Below, one piece after another: positions 44,989 to 57,958 of a stretch of DNA of 64,000 nucleotides (position 1 is the first letter of the stretch; each line of letters begins with the position of its first letter). The stretch comes from Thamnidium elegans (lineage: Eukaryota; Mucoromycota; Mucoromycetes; Mucorales; Mucoraceae): assembly GCA_025201345.1 (NCBI GenBank), contig JAIXMG010000005.1:992001-1056000 (forward strand). Direction: 5' to 3'. A program made the translations under genes and the position numbers. Below the pieces are notes generated by a model. That model made no database searches and was not told the origin of the DNA. It saw nothing but the letters and a program-made list of their open reading frames with translations.

Positions 44989-45699
44989 TTATGAAAATCT
45001 AACCTTCTTCTTAGGTGTCTAAATTAAAAAAAGAAAATATTAGTATTTTTTTGTTTAAATTAAAAAAAACTATAATAACTTTACAGAAGGTTGAGCTTTT
45101 TCGCGAGCTGCTTCGGCCCGTGCCTTTGCCTTTGCCTTTCTAGCTTCTGTTTTCTTCTTCTTTTGTGCTTCAAGGTAAGCTTGCTTTACTTTTTCCTATT
45201 TTTTTTAAAAGAAGAAAAAAAAAATAGTTTTAGATCTAATCTATAATGTACTTTTTCTTTTCTTTTTTTTCTTTTTTTTTTTTTTTTACCAATTTCTCCC
45301 TCTTTTCTTCAGCCTTCATATCCTTCTTTGCATCCTTCTCCTCGATAATCTTGGCAACATGTGCTTTTCTTGCCAACTTTTTCTCAACCTTGGCATCTTC
45401 TTTTGAAGCTGCTGATTCAACTAAATTCAACATGAAATCCTACACGTATATAAAGTGAACGATGAGTGTTTATGAACTGAAAATAGTGATGCGATCGTAT
45501 ATTATGCATAATTACCAAGTTGGCATATTTAGGATTATCTACTTCTGAAGTTCCTTTAACACGTCTCTTGTGAACTGACTTTTTAGTTGCAGGTTGTTTT
45601 TTTGCGACGGTTTCTTTCTAAGTATTTATACGAAATCAATACTTGTGTCTAAATTATGCATGTCTTTAACAATTTTGTTACCTTTGTTACTTTAGCCAT
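44989..45699 (-). CDS. Small Lys/Ala-rich basic protein, possibly ribosome-biogenesis factor
   Basis: Five exons (45699-45682, 45617-45516, 45439-45290, 45195-45085, 45018-44989) give 136 residues. The N-terminus is basic (KETVAKKQPATKKSVHKRRV), then DNPKYANLVDFMLNLVESA, then an almost unbroken charged helix (EEKDAKKDMKAEEKREKLVK, EARKAKAKARAEAAREKAQ). It ends TPKKKVRFS, and the final KVRF resembles an RVxF-type phosphatase-1 docking motif. Size, charge and the KK(V/I).F end recall the nucleolar Loc1 family, but I cannot confirm it. Perfect intron phasing and conserved composition argue for a real gene. It is transcribed towards 44.9 kb, with its start about 130 bp from the stop of the Gag-like gene on the same strand. 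Confidence 0.7.
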
Positions 45700-45827
45700 T
45701 GTTTATACGAAAAATAAAAAGAAGAGAGATAATTTTTTTGTTTGTGGCTTTTTTTTTTGACCCGAAAAAAGAAAAATAATTTTTATTAACCGCAAGCGAA
45801 AAAAAAGATATAAAAGAAAGGGTTTTT

Positions 45828-47168
45828 TTATGCGCAGAATCTCTTTAATGATCCCGTATTGTCTTCTAGACTATTGCGTTTGGTAATCTCAGGATGTTTC
45901 CAACAAGCTTCACTCTTTGACTTACGAGCTTTTTCTAGTGGAATAATCACACTACTAGCTAAATCCATTGTCTCTTTTAAATTTTGTGGAGAATTTTGTT
46001 GAATAACATGTTCAACTGGTAAGCGATACTTTGCAAGCAAAGATGAAACATAACGTCTGGATAATGAGCCATCATTTAAATTCATACATGCAATAGAAGC
46101 ATAACGATAAAATTTTGCGTTAAATTCGGTAATGGAATCGTATTCTTTCATTTCAATGGACAATAAATATTCTGCGTATCTTGATTGTCTTTCTCTAATC
46201 TGCGCATTTGTATTGGTAGTACTAGGTATATGAGAAGGTAGATTAATACGTGACAACGTAGACGTCTTTAGAAGTTTTGGCATAGCAGAAGGGTTTTCAC
46301 GAAAAACTTTTTTTACTGGCTTTTGTGATAATTGAATCACATCAGGATAATCAGTTAAATAATATTGTCGTGCTGTATTCCAATCCAAATTCTTATAAAG
46401 GATTGTCTTTTCTGCCCACGCAAGTTTATCTTTTGGTAAAGCATGGACCAGTAATGATTCCCATATTTGTTCCATGGCAATATTATGCTGTGCGGCGAAT
46501 TCATGAGCTGTCTTTTCAAATTGATCTAAAAACACACTTGATGATATATTATTTGTTTTTGTTGACGTTTCTTTTGGTTTAGGTCGAGTACTCTCTGGTT
46601 TTTTGATTTGTAGATTATCTGCTTTGACCAATGGTTTTGGCGGTTGCGAGACTTCAACTTGCACTGGTTCCACTACTGTTGATCTGGGTACTTGAGTAGA
46701 TGCTGCTGACCTAGTTTCAGTATGTGTTACTGTTGGTGTCGTCGTCGTTGGTTTGGGTTTAGTATGCACTGGTTGTTGTTGTGGCCTAGGCTCAGCAAGT
46801 ACTGGTCTGACTACAGCAGCAGCAGCAATGTTATTATTATTAAGTTCTGGCTTGGCAGGAATTTCGTTCATTTTTGATAATGTATTTGATACAGTGGTGG
46901 TAACATTCTTCATGACAGTGTTTACTACGTTATTCTCATTTGGAGTATTTATTTTTATAGGATATGCTATTTTTAGGACTTTCATCACCATATTCAATCT
47001 ATCATAATGTTCCATCACTGACAGCAGTTGTTGTTGGTGTGTATTTGGGTCAGAACCAATATCGTTTTTTAAAAGATTTACACTCTGTAGAAAGTGTTCC
47101 GTTACTTTTATTAAAGTAGATACCAATAAACATGATTTATCGACCGATTCTGTACTGTTATCATCCAT
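45828..47168 (-). CDS. Stand-alone retrotransposon Gag-like (capsid) protein
   Basis: A single intron-less ORF of 446 codons. The N-terminal ~70 residues are helical, followed by a Pro/Thr/Gln-rich linker (about 100-210). A Gag capsid-like pair of helical domains follows: FLDQFEKTAHEFAAQHNIAM ... WESLLVHALPKDKLAWAEKT, then YAEYLLSIEMKEYDSITEFN and FYRYASIACMNLND ... SLLAKYRLPVEHVI. The pattern (W...L...L....aW, then EY..KF.R.a) is that of Ty3/gypsy Gag. Near the end, ACWKHPE recalls the CxxHP start of a fungal Gag zinc knuckle, but the downstream His/Cys are not in place. No protease, reverse transcriptase, integrase or LTR is found in the flanking 700 bp on either side, and ordinary genes lie next to it. 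The intact frame suggests a domesticated gene; a lone decapitated element is the alternative. Confidence 0.6.
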   Translation of the reverse strand: MDDNSTESVDKSCLLVSTLIKVTEHFLQSVNLLKNDIGSDPNTHQQQLLSVMEHYDRLNMVMKVLKIAYPIKINTPNENNVVNTVMKNVTTTVSNTLSKMNEIPAKPELNNNNIAAAAVVRPVLAEPRPQQQPVHTKPKPTTTTPTVTHTETRSAASTQVPRSTVVEPVQVEVSQPPKPLVKADNLQIKKPESTRPKPKETSTKTNNISSSVFLDQFEKTAHEFAAQHNIAMEQIWESLLVHALPKDKLAWAEKTILYKNLDWNTARQYYLTDYPDVIQLSQKPVKKVFRENPSAMPKLLKTSTLSRINLPSHIPSTTNTNAQIRERQSRYAEYLLSIEMKEYDSITEFNAKFYRYASIACMNLNDGSLSRRYVSSLLAKYRLPVEHVIQQNSPQNLKETMDLASSVIIPLEKARKSKSEACWKHPEITKRNSLEDNTGSLKRFCA

Positions 47169-47370
47169 TTTATGTATAAAGTTTACTTGTTTTTTAACTT
47201 ATAAAAAAAAAAAAAGGAAAGAAAAAGAAGTAAAAAAAAAAAAGAATTATATATGAATAATGTGACTTGGCTTTTATACCTTTTTTAAGACAGCACAAAG
47301 AAAGTATGCTTTTCAACTCCCCCCCTCCCCCCTCTTTTCACTTTTTATTTTTTTTATTTTGTAAAGCAAA

Positions 47371-48484
47371 ATGTCAAGTGCAATAAAAGGAATGAATAGA
47401 CTAGTCTCTTTAGGAAACGTGTCAAAGTTTACTAAAATGAACTTACAATGTAAAAACAGTCAATACTTTACAAGTGTACGTACATATATTAGACCTCATT
47501 ACTATAACATCAAAGAACCAACAACCTTAACCAAAGCCCTGAAAGAACAACGAAATCCTTTTAACCAATTGGGCAGAAAGCTAAACAATATAGAGCCCAA
47601 AAAAGTACTATGGACCGTTATCGGTACCAATGTCAGTGTCTATTTGTTATGGCAGTATTCTATCAACACCTATAAAACGTTTGGTGACGACAGTTGGCTT
47701 GCATTTATGGTTAAAAATTTCATGTCTTCACCCGCCAATTTGGAACAGGGACGAATTCATACTTTGTTAACCAGTGCATTTTCGCATAAATCACTTGACC
47801 ATCTTGGTATCAATATGCTAGTTCTTTATACTATAGGACAAGGTGTAATGGAAGCAGTTGGAGCATCGCGTTTTCTTTTATTTTATGCAGGTGCTGGTGT
47901 CACTGCTTCTTTAGCTGCTATCGCTTATAGAAAATATATTAGACCTAAATTGGAAAAAGGGTACGGAAAACCTGCCAGTGACGACAAAAATTTCCTTGGA
48001 TCGTTAGGAGCATCTGGTATATTAAAAATATAAAAAAAATTAATTTATGTGCACTGTATTAATATTTGTTTTTAATTAATAAGGTTCTGTTACTGGTATA
48101 ACAACATTTTATGCTTGTGCTTGTAATGTATCACTGGAACAATGAAAAAAAAAGAGGGTGATACAGTTACTTATTTTTTTTTATTATTATATTATTAGTT
48201 CCTAGAGCCACCTTTTTGGTATTCTTTGTTATACCTATGCCAGCCATTGCCGTGGTTGGTTTATTTGCTTCATATGATATCTACAAAGCATCTACATTAA
48301 GTGTAAATATATAGTATATTTGTTAAATGTTTATAAATACTAAATACTAAATACATTTTTTTCTTCCGTATTACAGAACAGTATTATTGATAGTGCTGGG
48401 CATATTGGTGGTGCAGCATACGGTGTTGGATACTGGTTCTTACGAGTTAAGCCTATGTTGAAAGCTGGTCGTTGGAGATTCTAA
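47371..48484 (+). CDS. PCP1: Mitochondrial rhomboid protease (Pcp1/PARL type)
   Basis: Four exons (47371-48016, 48084-48122, 48199-48302, 48377-48484) give 298 residues. The N-terminus is basic and amphipathic (mitochondrial presequence-like). The rhomboid core has HTLLTSAFSHKSLDHLGINM (helix 2 region with conserved H and N), the nucleophile motif GASGS formed across the first intron (serine of GxSG), and SAGHIGGAAYGVGYW with the catalytic His. The family cleaves inner-membrane proteins such as the dynamin Mgm1/OPA1. The short 39-nt second exon codes for part of the catalytic helix. The start is divergent from the Gag-like gene; the two ATGs are about 200 bp apart and share a short promoter region with a C8 run. 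Confidence 0.93.
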
Positions 48485-48958
48485 AAAAAGTATTTGATGA
48501 AGCTATACACATGAAATAAATAAAATGTCTTACTATAGTGACTTGATGTTGTCATTTTTCAGCTAGTAACAAAAAAAAAAGATCATCTTGCATAAAGATC
48601 TATTACTACAAGTAAAAAAAAAAAAATTCATTTAGATCAAAGTGTAATAGTTTTGATAAACCCAAAGAAAATACTATTATTTTTCATTTTAGACTTGCAT
48701 GAATTCCCCCCCCCCTTTTTTTTTTCTTTGTAAGCACTTTGATTAAACCCGGCTGTTTGACGCCGGCTGGCGGCATAGTATTCGGGTTACAAAGAGAGAA
48801 AAAGAAGAGGTGCATCAAGTAAAAAAAGTCCTGTGCACAAGCAAATTCACATGCATTTTGATTCGTTGAATTTTTCTTGACCCCAATTAACCTATGATGT
48901 TGGGTTCCTTTTTTATTTTTTCTCTCTCTCTCTCTTTCTCTTTATCTCAACTTGCATC

Positions 48959-50130
<1,172 letters not shown>

Positions 50131-50333
50131 TTCCATACCTTTTTATAAAATAAAATAAAATAAAAACCTTACATTTTAACCATATATCATTCTCGTATGT
50201 GCTTTACAAGTCACATTTACACCTGGATTTTTTTTTTAAAAAAAAAGAGAGTGTGTTGAAAAATCACATTCGTTTTTTTATGTTCAAGTAAAAGCCTTTT
50301 TTTTTTTTTTTTTTTTTTTGTTTTTGTTTAGTA

Positions 50334-53300
50334 ATGTCCAGTAATTCACAGAATCATTGGCTAAGTAATATACTTCGGCCTCGTGCATCTTCTATTTCAG
50401 TTGAATCGTGTTTAAACCTATCGACCAGCGATCCAACCACACCACTCGATGCTCGACCTATTTTACCGTTACTTGACTCTTCTCAACCTTTAACTTCTCG
50501 CTGCAAACATCTCGCAGTATTTTCAGAAATTTGCAAAAGTTACAAGTTAACACACTTGGAGAATGTGTTCTTTACAGTGCAAGATGTATTGGATCCTACC
50601 ATGCCCCGTGAAGCACGTCATGTGGTATTTGACTTTATGTTGGCTTGTATTATAGGTCAGTATACAGATTTAGGTATGGCACGAGTTACATTCTATTCTT
50701 CGCTTCGAAACTACAACAATTGGGACGACTTTGCCGACATGTACAAGGTGTTATTTGCCCTGTGTAAAGAAGGAAGAGATATTTCTGGGTTCGAGAAGAA
50801 TATAAGTAAATTGTTAATACACTGGTTAGATATCGCCATTGTACAACAAAGATCCAATAGTACAGAACAACCTATTCCTTATTTAAGCGATATTTTACAC
50901 CTGCTTACACTTGTTGCTAAATTCAATTTTGCATTATTTGAAGAAGACGAAGTGACAAGAATGATTGATGCAACGCATAAAGCGTTCTTTTCTTCAAATA
51001 ATGCAACGGATATGAAAGCATGCCTTGAATTCGCCGATATTGTTGTAAGATATCGGTTTGTGCCGTTTCATGCATTAACACCATTTTTGGATATTTTGGC
51101 TGCTTCTGTTGAAATTCAAAAATCCGGCTCCTCTGCTTGGCCCATCTTTTTAAATTTACTTCGGTCTCACTGCGCACATTCAGCTATTTTAACACTGTGT
51201 AAATTCTTGGATAAAACACCTTCCAATGTAGATAAAGAAAACATTTTAATCAAGGGTGCAATTATTTTGCTAGGTGAAACGGCTTGGGGTAAAAATAGCA
51301 GAACTGGTGCTGATACCTATATGGTATCTGATTCTGTTATTTTAATGTACTTCAGAAGAGCTGCAACAAAGGGGAACGATATCATCAATGGAACTATTTT
51401 AAATATACTGATATTATTAATTGAAGAAGGGAATGACAATCTCAGTCTGATGGAGTGGGAGGCTGTTTGGGATATTGTAGATGTTTGTACGAGACATATC
51501 ATAAGAATCACCGATAACAATAGTAACAATGACCTCAAGTTGTTTGATAATGTGGATAGTTATCCTACTACAAGCTGCATTTATCAGTTTTCAAGGTTTA
51601 GTAAACTTATCATGCATCAAACAAAGGGTCCTTTAATTCGCTGGATAGGTGTACTATATCAATTACGTGCTTATTGTAGTGATGAAACTGCAAAGATTTT
51701 ATTGGATTATTATGTTACTGAACATTCGTTTTTACCTTCAACTGAAAATTGGCTAAGTCTTTTGGAAGAAGTCACTGATACCTTTTATATACATACAACA
51801 ACTGTGTCTTCTGCTATTCGATTAAAGATGTTGGGTATTGTGTATGATGTGTGTGATTCCGTCAAGGATTTTTATTCCGAAGTCATGTATACAACCATCG
51901 TTATTCCAATGATGAAGACCTTACATTTGGAAACTGATGTTAATATTCGTCAAACTGCTATCGATTTGTTAGTATCTTCTTTATCTGATTGTCAAAATGT
52001 AGTTATTTTCGAACAATTGATCGACGTTCTTCATAACTGTGCTCAGTGCCAATGTACTACTATAACTACAGTGAATGAAGAATCTACCTTATCAAATCCT
52101 AGAGTCACTAACATGCGTATGCCTGCACAAGTTCATCGTAATGCCTCCTCTTCTTCTTCTTCTATACCAACCGTTTCTACTTCTTCGAACAAAACCTTTG
52201 TAACCAGTGCAAAGGATTCTATTGGATCCTGTATGGGTATTTCTGCCATGTGTGGTATTACCGAATTATTTGAAAACTTGTTACTTGCATCCAATGCCAA
52301 ATTATGTTCAAAGACTTTTAATATTATCACTGAAATTGCAAACGATGAAAAAGATTTAGTGTGTCCTTACGGCGGTCCTAAAATTGTTGCTTTGGATTTA
52401 TTGCTAAGGTTTAGGTGTCCTACAAACCATCATCTTTACCTTATTGACGACAGTAAGTGCAAAATATATGTGTGTATATACACTTTAAAAACTAATTTTT
52501 TTTTCAAAAATTATAGCAATTAAAGAGGAAGATAGTGTGATTGCATCTATACGTGCATACCAACAAAAAAGAAAAGAAGAGTACGAAAGAAAGCGTTCTT
52601 CCGAGAGATTTATACCAGGTCCTGCCAATACACCTAAACTCGGACGAAAGCCCGTTTTCCATCCTAGCCCACACGTATTTTCTTACAACGAAAAGATTTT
52701 GGACGACTCTGAAGTTGTACTCGATATCAACGAGATGCTGAAATCCTATGTCCGCGTGCTTACCAACTCGCCCAACTGGGTTGTTGTTTTATTTGTGTTA
52801 CAGCGGTTGCCCCAGCAATTAAGCAACAAACATCTATTCTGCGGAGCGTCGCCCTACATCAACAAGTTACGTCGCAGGTTAGTTAAATGGACAAGCACAC
52901 GTAAATTCTTGGAAAATGTTGTCAATGTGCCAACAACTACAAAGAGAAACGACCTCAATGTATACGCTTACAGCCTTTTAACTGTGTTGATTTCCTATCG
53001 TCGTATTTTCACTGAACCTAAACAAGATCAGGACGAAATTGTGTACGCGTTTTATGTAGGTATTATGCAGGTGACGAGTGCCACACGTCTTTGTATTAAC
53101 TCGTTGGCGGTGTGTTGTCATGAGTTACCGTTATCGGTTGCTAAAATGCTGAATGAAATCTTGCAACGCATGTCTCAAATTATCTCGGTGAGCAGTGTTT
53201 CAGTACATATCTTGGAATTTCTGTCCGGTTTAGCTAGATTGCCAAATTTGTACGCTAATTTTACTGGTGATATGTATAAACCTGTATTTGCTATTGCACT

Positions 53301-55314
53301 GAATTACTTACAGCATTCGCATTCACAGCAACATCAACAACAACAACAACAGCAGCAACAACAATCACAACAGCAACCACAACAACAACAGCAGCAGCAA
53401 TCACAGCAGCAATCACAGCAACAACAACAAATATCACCCTTAAATACACCAGGCGCTTCTCCTATGTTGACAAGTCCTACCACAAATACAAATAAAGAAG
53501 TAAGTCAAGGGGCATTAAAACAATATGTTTTGATCATGGCATATTTGGTAATCACGGTTTGGTTTACGGCCATACCACTTCGTGAACGCCGTAAACATGT
53601 ACCATTTATTATCCAACGTCTACTCAGCGGTATATCTATGGGAAAAACCATTGATGAACAGACCTATACCTGTATCGATATGCTCTCTCGATTTACTTTC
53701 GCAGATGTCAGCTTAGCACCAGAAAAATCAATTGTTTCCAAGATCTTGATGGGTGATGGCGATGGCACTGCAATGACATCCGAACCTAAAACTACGAAAC
53801 AAAGTCAACGTACTTGGGTCTATGGTCATACTTTGTTGACACTTCGTACTGCTAAATCGTTGGGTTGGGTTGAAGTGATGATTCGTAGACCTTCTGGTAC
53901 GGTATCCATGATGTGCTATGTAGAAAACAAGATTAAATCAGATGATATTGATTATCGTACATTACCTGCGTTGCTAATGATGCAGTATCAACCTGACCTG
54001 TTGGCGTCAAAGTATATCCATGAAAATAGCGAGACTTTTGAAAAGCCGGATGAAGAAGGGTTAGGTATTATGTACGATCAAATTACGACGACTGCTACAC
54101 CTAGAAGACCCTCTGAACAATCGATTGTCAATACAAACGTTACGTTACGATCGGATGGGCTAGTGATGACGCCCTCTGAAACTCCTGAACAAGTCCCTTC
54201 TCCTCGCAGGACTTCACTCACTCAAAAGGGCTTGATCGATCTATTAAATAGAGATTCGGAAACAAGTATTACGACTGAAGATGGGTATAAAAAGACACCA
54301 GAGACAAATGTACGTGAAGTCTTGTCGGAACCAAAATCTTCTACGGGTGAAACTACTTCTTCGTTTAGTAATAACCATCATCTTCGCAAGATTGAACCAT
54401 CGATTGATCCTGGATTTTTATATCTTCAATTCAACAATTATCCAGATATATCTGCTGGAAGATCGATGGATTTATCCCCTCCTTTACCTGACGATGAGGC
54501 TACAGCTCGTGCGTTAGCTAACTTTGACCGTACCCCGGTTGTTGATTTTCACAAGATCGGTGTGCTCTATGTAGGAAAAGGACAAAGTCACGAACTTGAA
54601 ATCTTGGCTAATACGTACGGATCACCAGACTATGTTCGATTTTTAAATGCACTTGGTACAATTCAAAGGTTGCGCGGGCGCACAGGAAATCCTGGTGGTC
54701 TTGATCGAGACATGGATATCGATGGTAAATACGCTTACTTTTGGAAGGACGATGTAACAGAGGCCGTGTTTCACGTTGCTACATTAATGCCAACTAATTT
54801 AGAGCGCGATCCTCAATGCAGTGCAAAGAAACGTCATATTGGTAACGATTTCGTATCGGTAGTCTATAATGACAGTGGCATGGATTATGCGTTTGATACT
54901 TTACCCTCTCAGTTCAACTTTATTAATATCGTTGTCTCACCTCACTCGATATCGACCGAAGCTGTGTCGCCTTCACATGCTTTGATTGGTGCAGAAAATA
55001 CTTTTTTCAAGGTAGAGATGCAACGAAGACCGGATATGCCGGATATTGGGCCCATGAGTGAGCCCAAGCTGGTATCTGCGCAATCACTACCTGGGTTTGT
55101 AAGGTTGGCTGCTATTCATGCGAATATCTTTGCTCAGGTGTTCTCGCAAGCTGGGGCTGGAGGTAAAAGAGAGTATGTGTCTCACTGGAGAGAAAGATTA
55201 AAGCACATTCTTCGTATTAAAGAAAGATTGAATGGAAAACAACAACAAACTGCTGATACTACTAAAGTTGGAAAGGATTATGAAGCCTTACTTGATTTTA
55301 CAAAATATACATAA
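50334..55314 (+). CDS. TSC2: Tuberin (TSC2) homologue, Rheb GTPase-activating protein
   Basis: Two exons (50334-52452, 52517-55314) give 1638 residues. The N-terminal two thirds are HEAT-like helical repeats of the tuberin N-terminal domain (VVFDFMLACIIGQYTDLG, YSLLTVLISYRRIF). A Gln-rich insertion of about 35 residues is encoded at 53326-53428. The tuberin-type domain and a Ser/Pro-rich region follow, then the Rap/Rheb-GAP domain: GVLYVGKGQSHELEILANTY, GKYAYFWKDDVTEAVFHVAT and KRHIGNDFVSVVYNDSGMDY. The Asn of GND is the catalytic 'Asn thumb'. With TSC1 it switches off Rheb and thereby TORC1. The chain ends 60 residues after the GAP domain. Being close to full length, with an intact catalytic core, it should be functional. 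Confidence 0.95.
53326..53430 (+). repeat. (CAA/CAG)n Gln-coding microsatellite in TSC2
   Basis: A mixed CAA/CAG array interrupted by Ser, Pro and His codons encodes the poly-Gln insertion of the tuberin homologue. Length variation would be in frame. Confidence 0.9.
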
Positions 55315-55440
55315 ATATTCCCCCTCCCCCTCTCTCTCTCCTTTTCCCCACTTTTAAAAAATGAATATAAATAAAAAATTATACTTATGTACACTATAAA
55401 AAAAAACTGGTTTCTTTTAGATCACAAGTAAAAAAAAAAC

Positions 55441-55877
55441 TTGGTAATACTGGTTGAATACACTTTTCAAAGAAATCATGCGAGATACCATCTATATATT
55501 AAGTTTTTTTTTATTCAAGCTTTTAGAAAATACATTGATCGATGGTATGACGAAATTTCGTATGTGTTCAACAGGAACATGCAAAGAAAAAAAAGTTGCG
55601 ATTCTGGAGCTTTGGGAAGCCTGCGCCTGGTCTTTACGTGCTGAACTTGCTAAATAATGCGGCTATCCCTGACAAACGTGCTTCTTGTGAGCTAACAGTG
55701 GAGCCCCTTTGCATTGAATTGTTGGATTTGCGAACCATGCTACGGCAAACAATCACGGCCATTGTTAACTTGAGAGAGTCTCACACTGTTAACCAAAGAG
55801 CATATAATCGTTCCTGCAGAGAGTTCCCTGACTTGATGCCTAGTTTGCTTACAGATAGCTTAAGAATCAATCCTTAG
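55441..55877 (+). pseudogene. Coding relic with shifting frames, family unknown
   Basis: Three frames are coding-like in turn: EIMRDTIYIL / AFRKYIDRWYDEISYVFNRN, then KVAILELWEACAWSLRAELA, then ASCELTVEPLCIELLDLRTM and ESHTVNQRAYNRSCREFPDL up to a stop at 55877. At least two frame changes are needed. It may be a transposase fragment, but no diagnostic motif is seen. It lies directly 3' of TSC2 on the same strand, and 55878-56500 holds nothing recognisable. Confidence 0.4.
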
Positions 55878-56509
55878 GTAAAGCTTGATGTGAATTATAT
55901 ACCTGCTTATGATGAACTCGTTATCTACAGCTCACTTTTCTGAGCCTCTTGTCCTTCTTTTAATTGCAATCTCATTTTTTCTCTTTTAATGCCATTTTCA
56001 CTACTACAATTATCCATCATTTGTCGTATTCTTTTTCATAACTGCATCACTTAATAAACTATTCGCTGTCTTATCTGTACATATGTGTCGAGCATTTATA
56101 CATTCCAATTAAAGTTGTGTACATTTTTTTTTTTTTTTTACTAATTTGTGATTTCTGGTGAAGCACTTTTGACGTAATATGCATAATTTTTATTTTCCTT
56201 ATATATCAATTAGTGTAAATATCCCTATATCTTTTTATCTATAAGCATTATCCTCCTTTACATGTATTAACTCTACTTCAGACTCTCATCTTGTTGGATT
56301 ACATCTATTTTCTATTTTATGTTAAACCTTAGAGTACTACAAAACTGCCTCAAACTAAAGGTACCTCAACGTTAATAATATATTTTCGAACTATGATAAT
56401 GGTTATTTATTATGTTAAAATTTGAGAAGGGATATCCATAAGATTTGTTTAGTAAAAACAAAAATAGATAAAGAGAAATCAGGATCAAAGTTATATTATT
56501 TATGAAATT

Positions 56510-56835
56510 ACTGTTGCTCATCATCACTTGAATCATCACCAGAAAGACTTTGGTGCGTCTGATGGCTTCTTTTCTTTAGTATTGCCGATGGATTTCATTG
56601 ACCTTTTTTGGGATAAGCTTCGTTTGAGGTTCAAACAATGATCCCATAGAATGATATAAAGCATAATGAGATAAAGGTGCTTCTTTTCTATACATATATA
56701 TAACAGCTATGGTATCTTGAAATATTTTAAAGGTTTTACATAACGTTTAATATCACCATTTCTTACAAGTTCAATGTTATTGGGAATATCTATATCGGCA
56801 ACTTTATCAACTACAAACCAATTTTGATCAGTTTG
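56510..56835 (-). pseudogene. Coding relic next to a dispersed repeat
   Basis: On the minus strand: NWFVVDKVADIDIPNNIELV ... YVKPLKYFKIP, then MYRKEAPLSHYALYHSMGSL and FEPQTKLIPKKVNEIHRQY, then a stop and a frame change to GNTKEKKPSDAPKSFW. The dispersed repeat starts right at its upstream edge (56837), as at 28806. Function unknown; probably a transposon-derived or repeat-associated ORF. Confidence 0.4.
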
Positions 56836-56836
56836 G

Positions 56837-57057
56837 TATATAAAAGGTGTTTGCTTGCATATGAATTCATTGTTAAAAAAAAGGAAAAGAAAATGATGGA
56901 ATAAATAAGTGATTTTAATCATGATAAAACGGGGTTTATTTAACTATGATAAAATGGGGTTTATTCAACCATGATAAACAGGATTTATTTAATCATCCTT
57001 TCTCACGATATTAAGAAAAAAAAGTCGGTTTTACATGTAAAGTATCTGTTATTATTG
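56837..57057 (+). repeat. Dispersed MITE-like repeat with internal tandem units, copy B
   Basis: Full-length match to 28806-29006: TATAAAAGGTGTTTGCTTG at the left, and CTCACGATATTAAGAAAAA and TACATGTAAAGTATCTGTTA at the right. It has three copies of the ~25-bp ATGATAAA..GGGGTTTATT unit, whereas copy A has two. Confidence 0.8.
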
Positions 57058-57383
57058 AAAGTACACCAAAAGGGAAGAGAACTGATTTATTTATTTATGT
57101 GTCAACTTAATAACAAGTATATATTAACCCTCCCTGCCCATTTGGGCAGCCTCTTAATAGTAAAACATTCTATAAATATATCTTTTAAAACATTTGTTAC
57201 ATATTTTTATAGATAAAGTCGTCACGCAGAAGTGTAGTGTTTTTTGTTATTTATAAAATAGATGCCGGTGAAGATATAAGCTATACAGAGCGATATGTTT
57301 AAGAGCTTATTTTTTTCTAGTCAGAATGACAGGCACTTTAAAAGTTACACATACAAATATTATTTGGTATCCATAACATGACC

Positions 57384-57552
57384 AATAGCAAATACGATAA
57401 TAGATAAAACGCCAAAAGAGTTATCCACTTCGACAAGAAGACGTAATTACAATCAAATGCATGAAAAATTCGCTTATTTTGACGTTAGTTACGAAGAGGA
57501 AATACTTGATGCTTTTAATTTGTTTGAAAAAAGCTTATGGCCTACAAACTGA
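57384..57552 (+). other. Short coding-like stretch
   Basis: An open frame reads KTPKELSTSTRRRNYNQMHE and KFAYFDVSYEEEILDAFNLF, ending in a stop at 57550. It is not recognised and has no start or splice context. It may be the end of a relic gene. Confidence 0.3.
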
Positions 57553-57607
57553 ATTTCTGTCGCTTAAAAATATTAGTTAAAAAAAACTTGTTATTAGTAT
57601 ATTGATA

Positions 57608-57662
<55 letters not shown>
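57608..57662. repeat. ~54-nt poly(A) tract
   Basis: An almost pure A run, the longest homopolymer in the window. No LINE or processed-pseudogene coding sequence precedes it, so it is reported only as a homopolymer. Confidence 0.9.
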
Positions 57663-57665
<3 letters not shown>

Positions 57666-57837
57666 ATGATCTGCCGTATACTTTAACTTATAATTGACTA
57701 AATATTAGTTTTTTCAATTCTGTGATACAGGTGTTTCTCGACAACTACACTAAGTTTCTTTTAAAATGGCAAGTTTAATAGATGGAGTTACAGAATAGTT
57801 AATATTGTTACAAGATATACTGTGATAATTGTTCCCA

Positions 57838-57958
57838 TAAAGACAATCATAAAGGCACCCATTAAGAGAGCCACAAGGCGAACCATGAAGGGAGCATAAA
57901 GTCACCCACAAGGACACTCATAAAGGCACCCATGAAGACGCCCATAAAGTGAACACTT
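57838..57958 (+). repeat. 12-bp minisatellite, consensus AAAGGCACCCAT
   Basis: About ten consecutive 12-bp units (AAAGACAATCAT, AAAGGCACCCAT, AAGGCGAACCAT, AAGTCACCCAC, AAGGACACTCAT, AAAGGCACCCAT, GAAGACGCCCAT...), with occasional 11-bp units. The period is a multiple of 3, but 11-bp units break the frame, so it is not currently coding. Confidence 0.85.

Noticed and set aside
45246..45458. Phe/Ser-rich ORF on the plus strand
   Set aside because: It is the complement of the Lys-rich exon of the basic protein gene.
45828..47168. Complete LTR retrotransposon
   Set aside because: No LTRs, protease, reverse transcriptase or integrase were found on either side.
57608..57662. Poly(A) run as the tail of a LINE or retrocopy
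   Set aside because: No reverse-transcriptase or gene-like sequence precedes it and no target-site duplication was seen; it stays a plain homopolymer.
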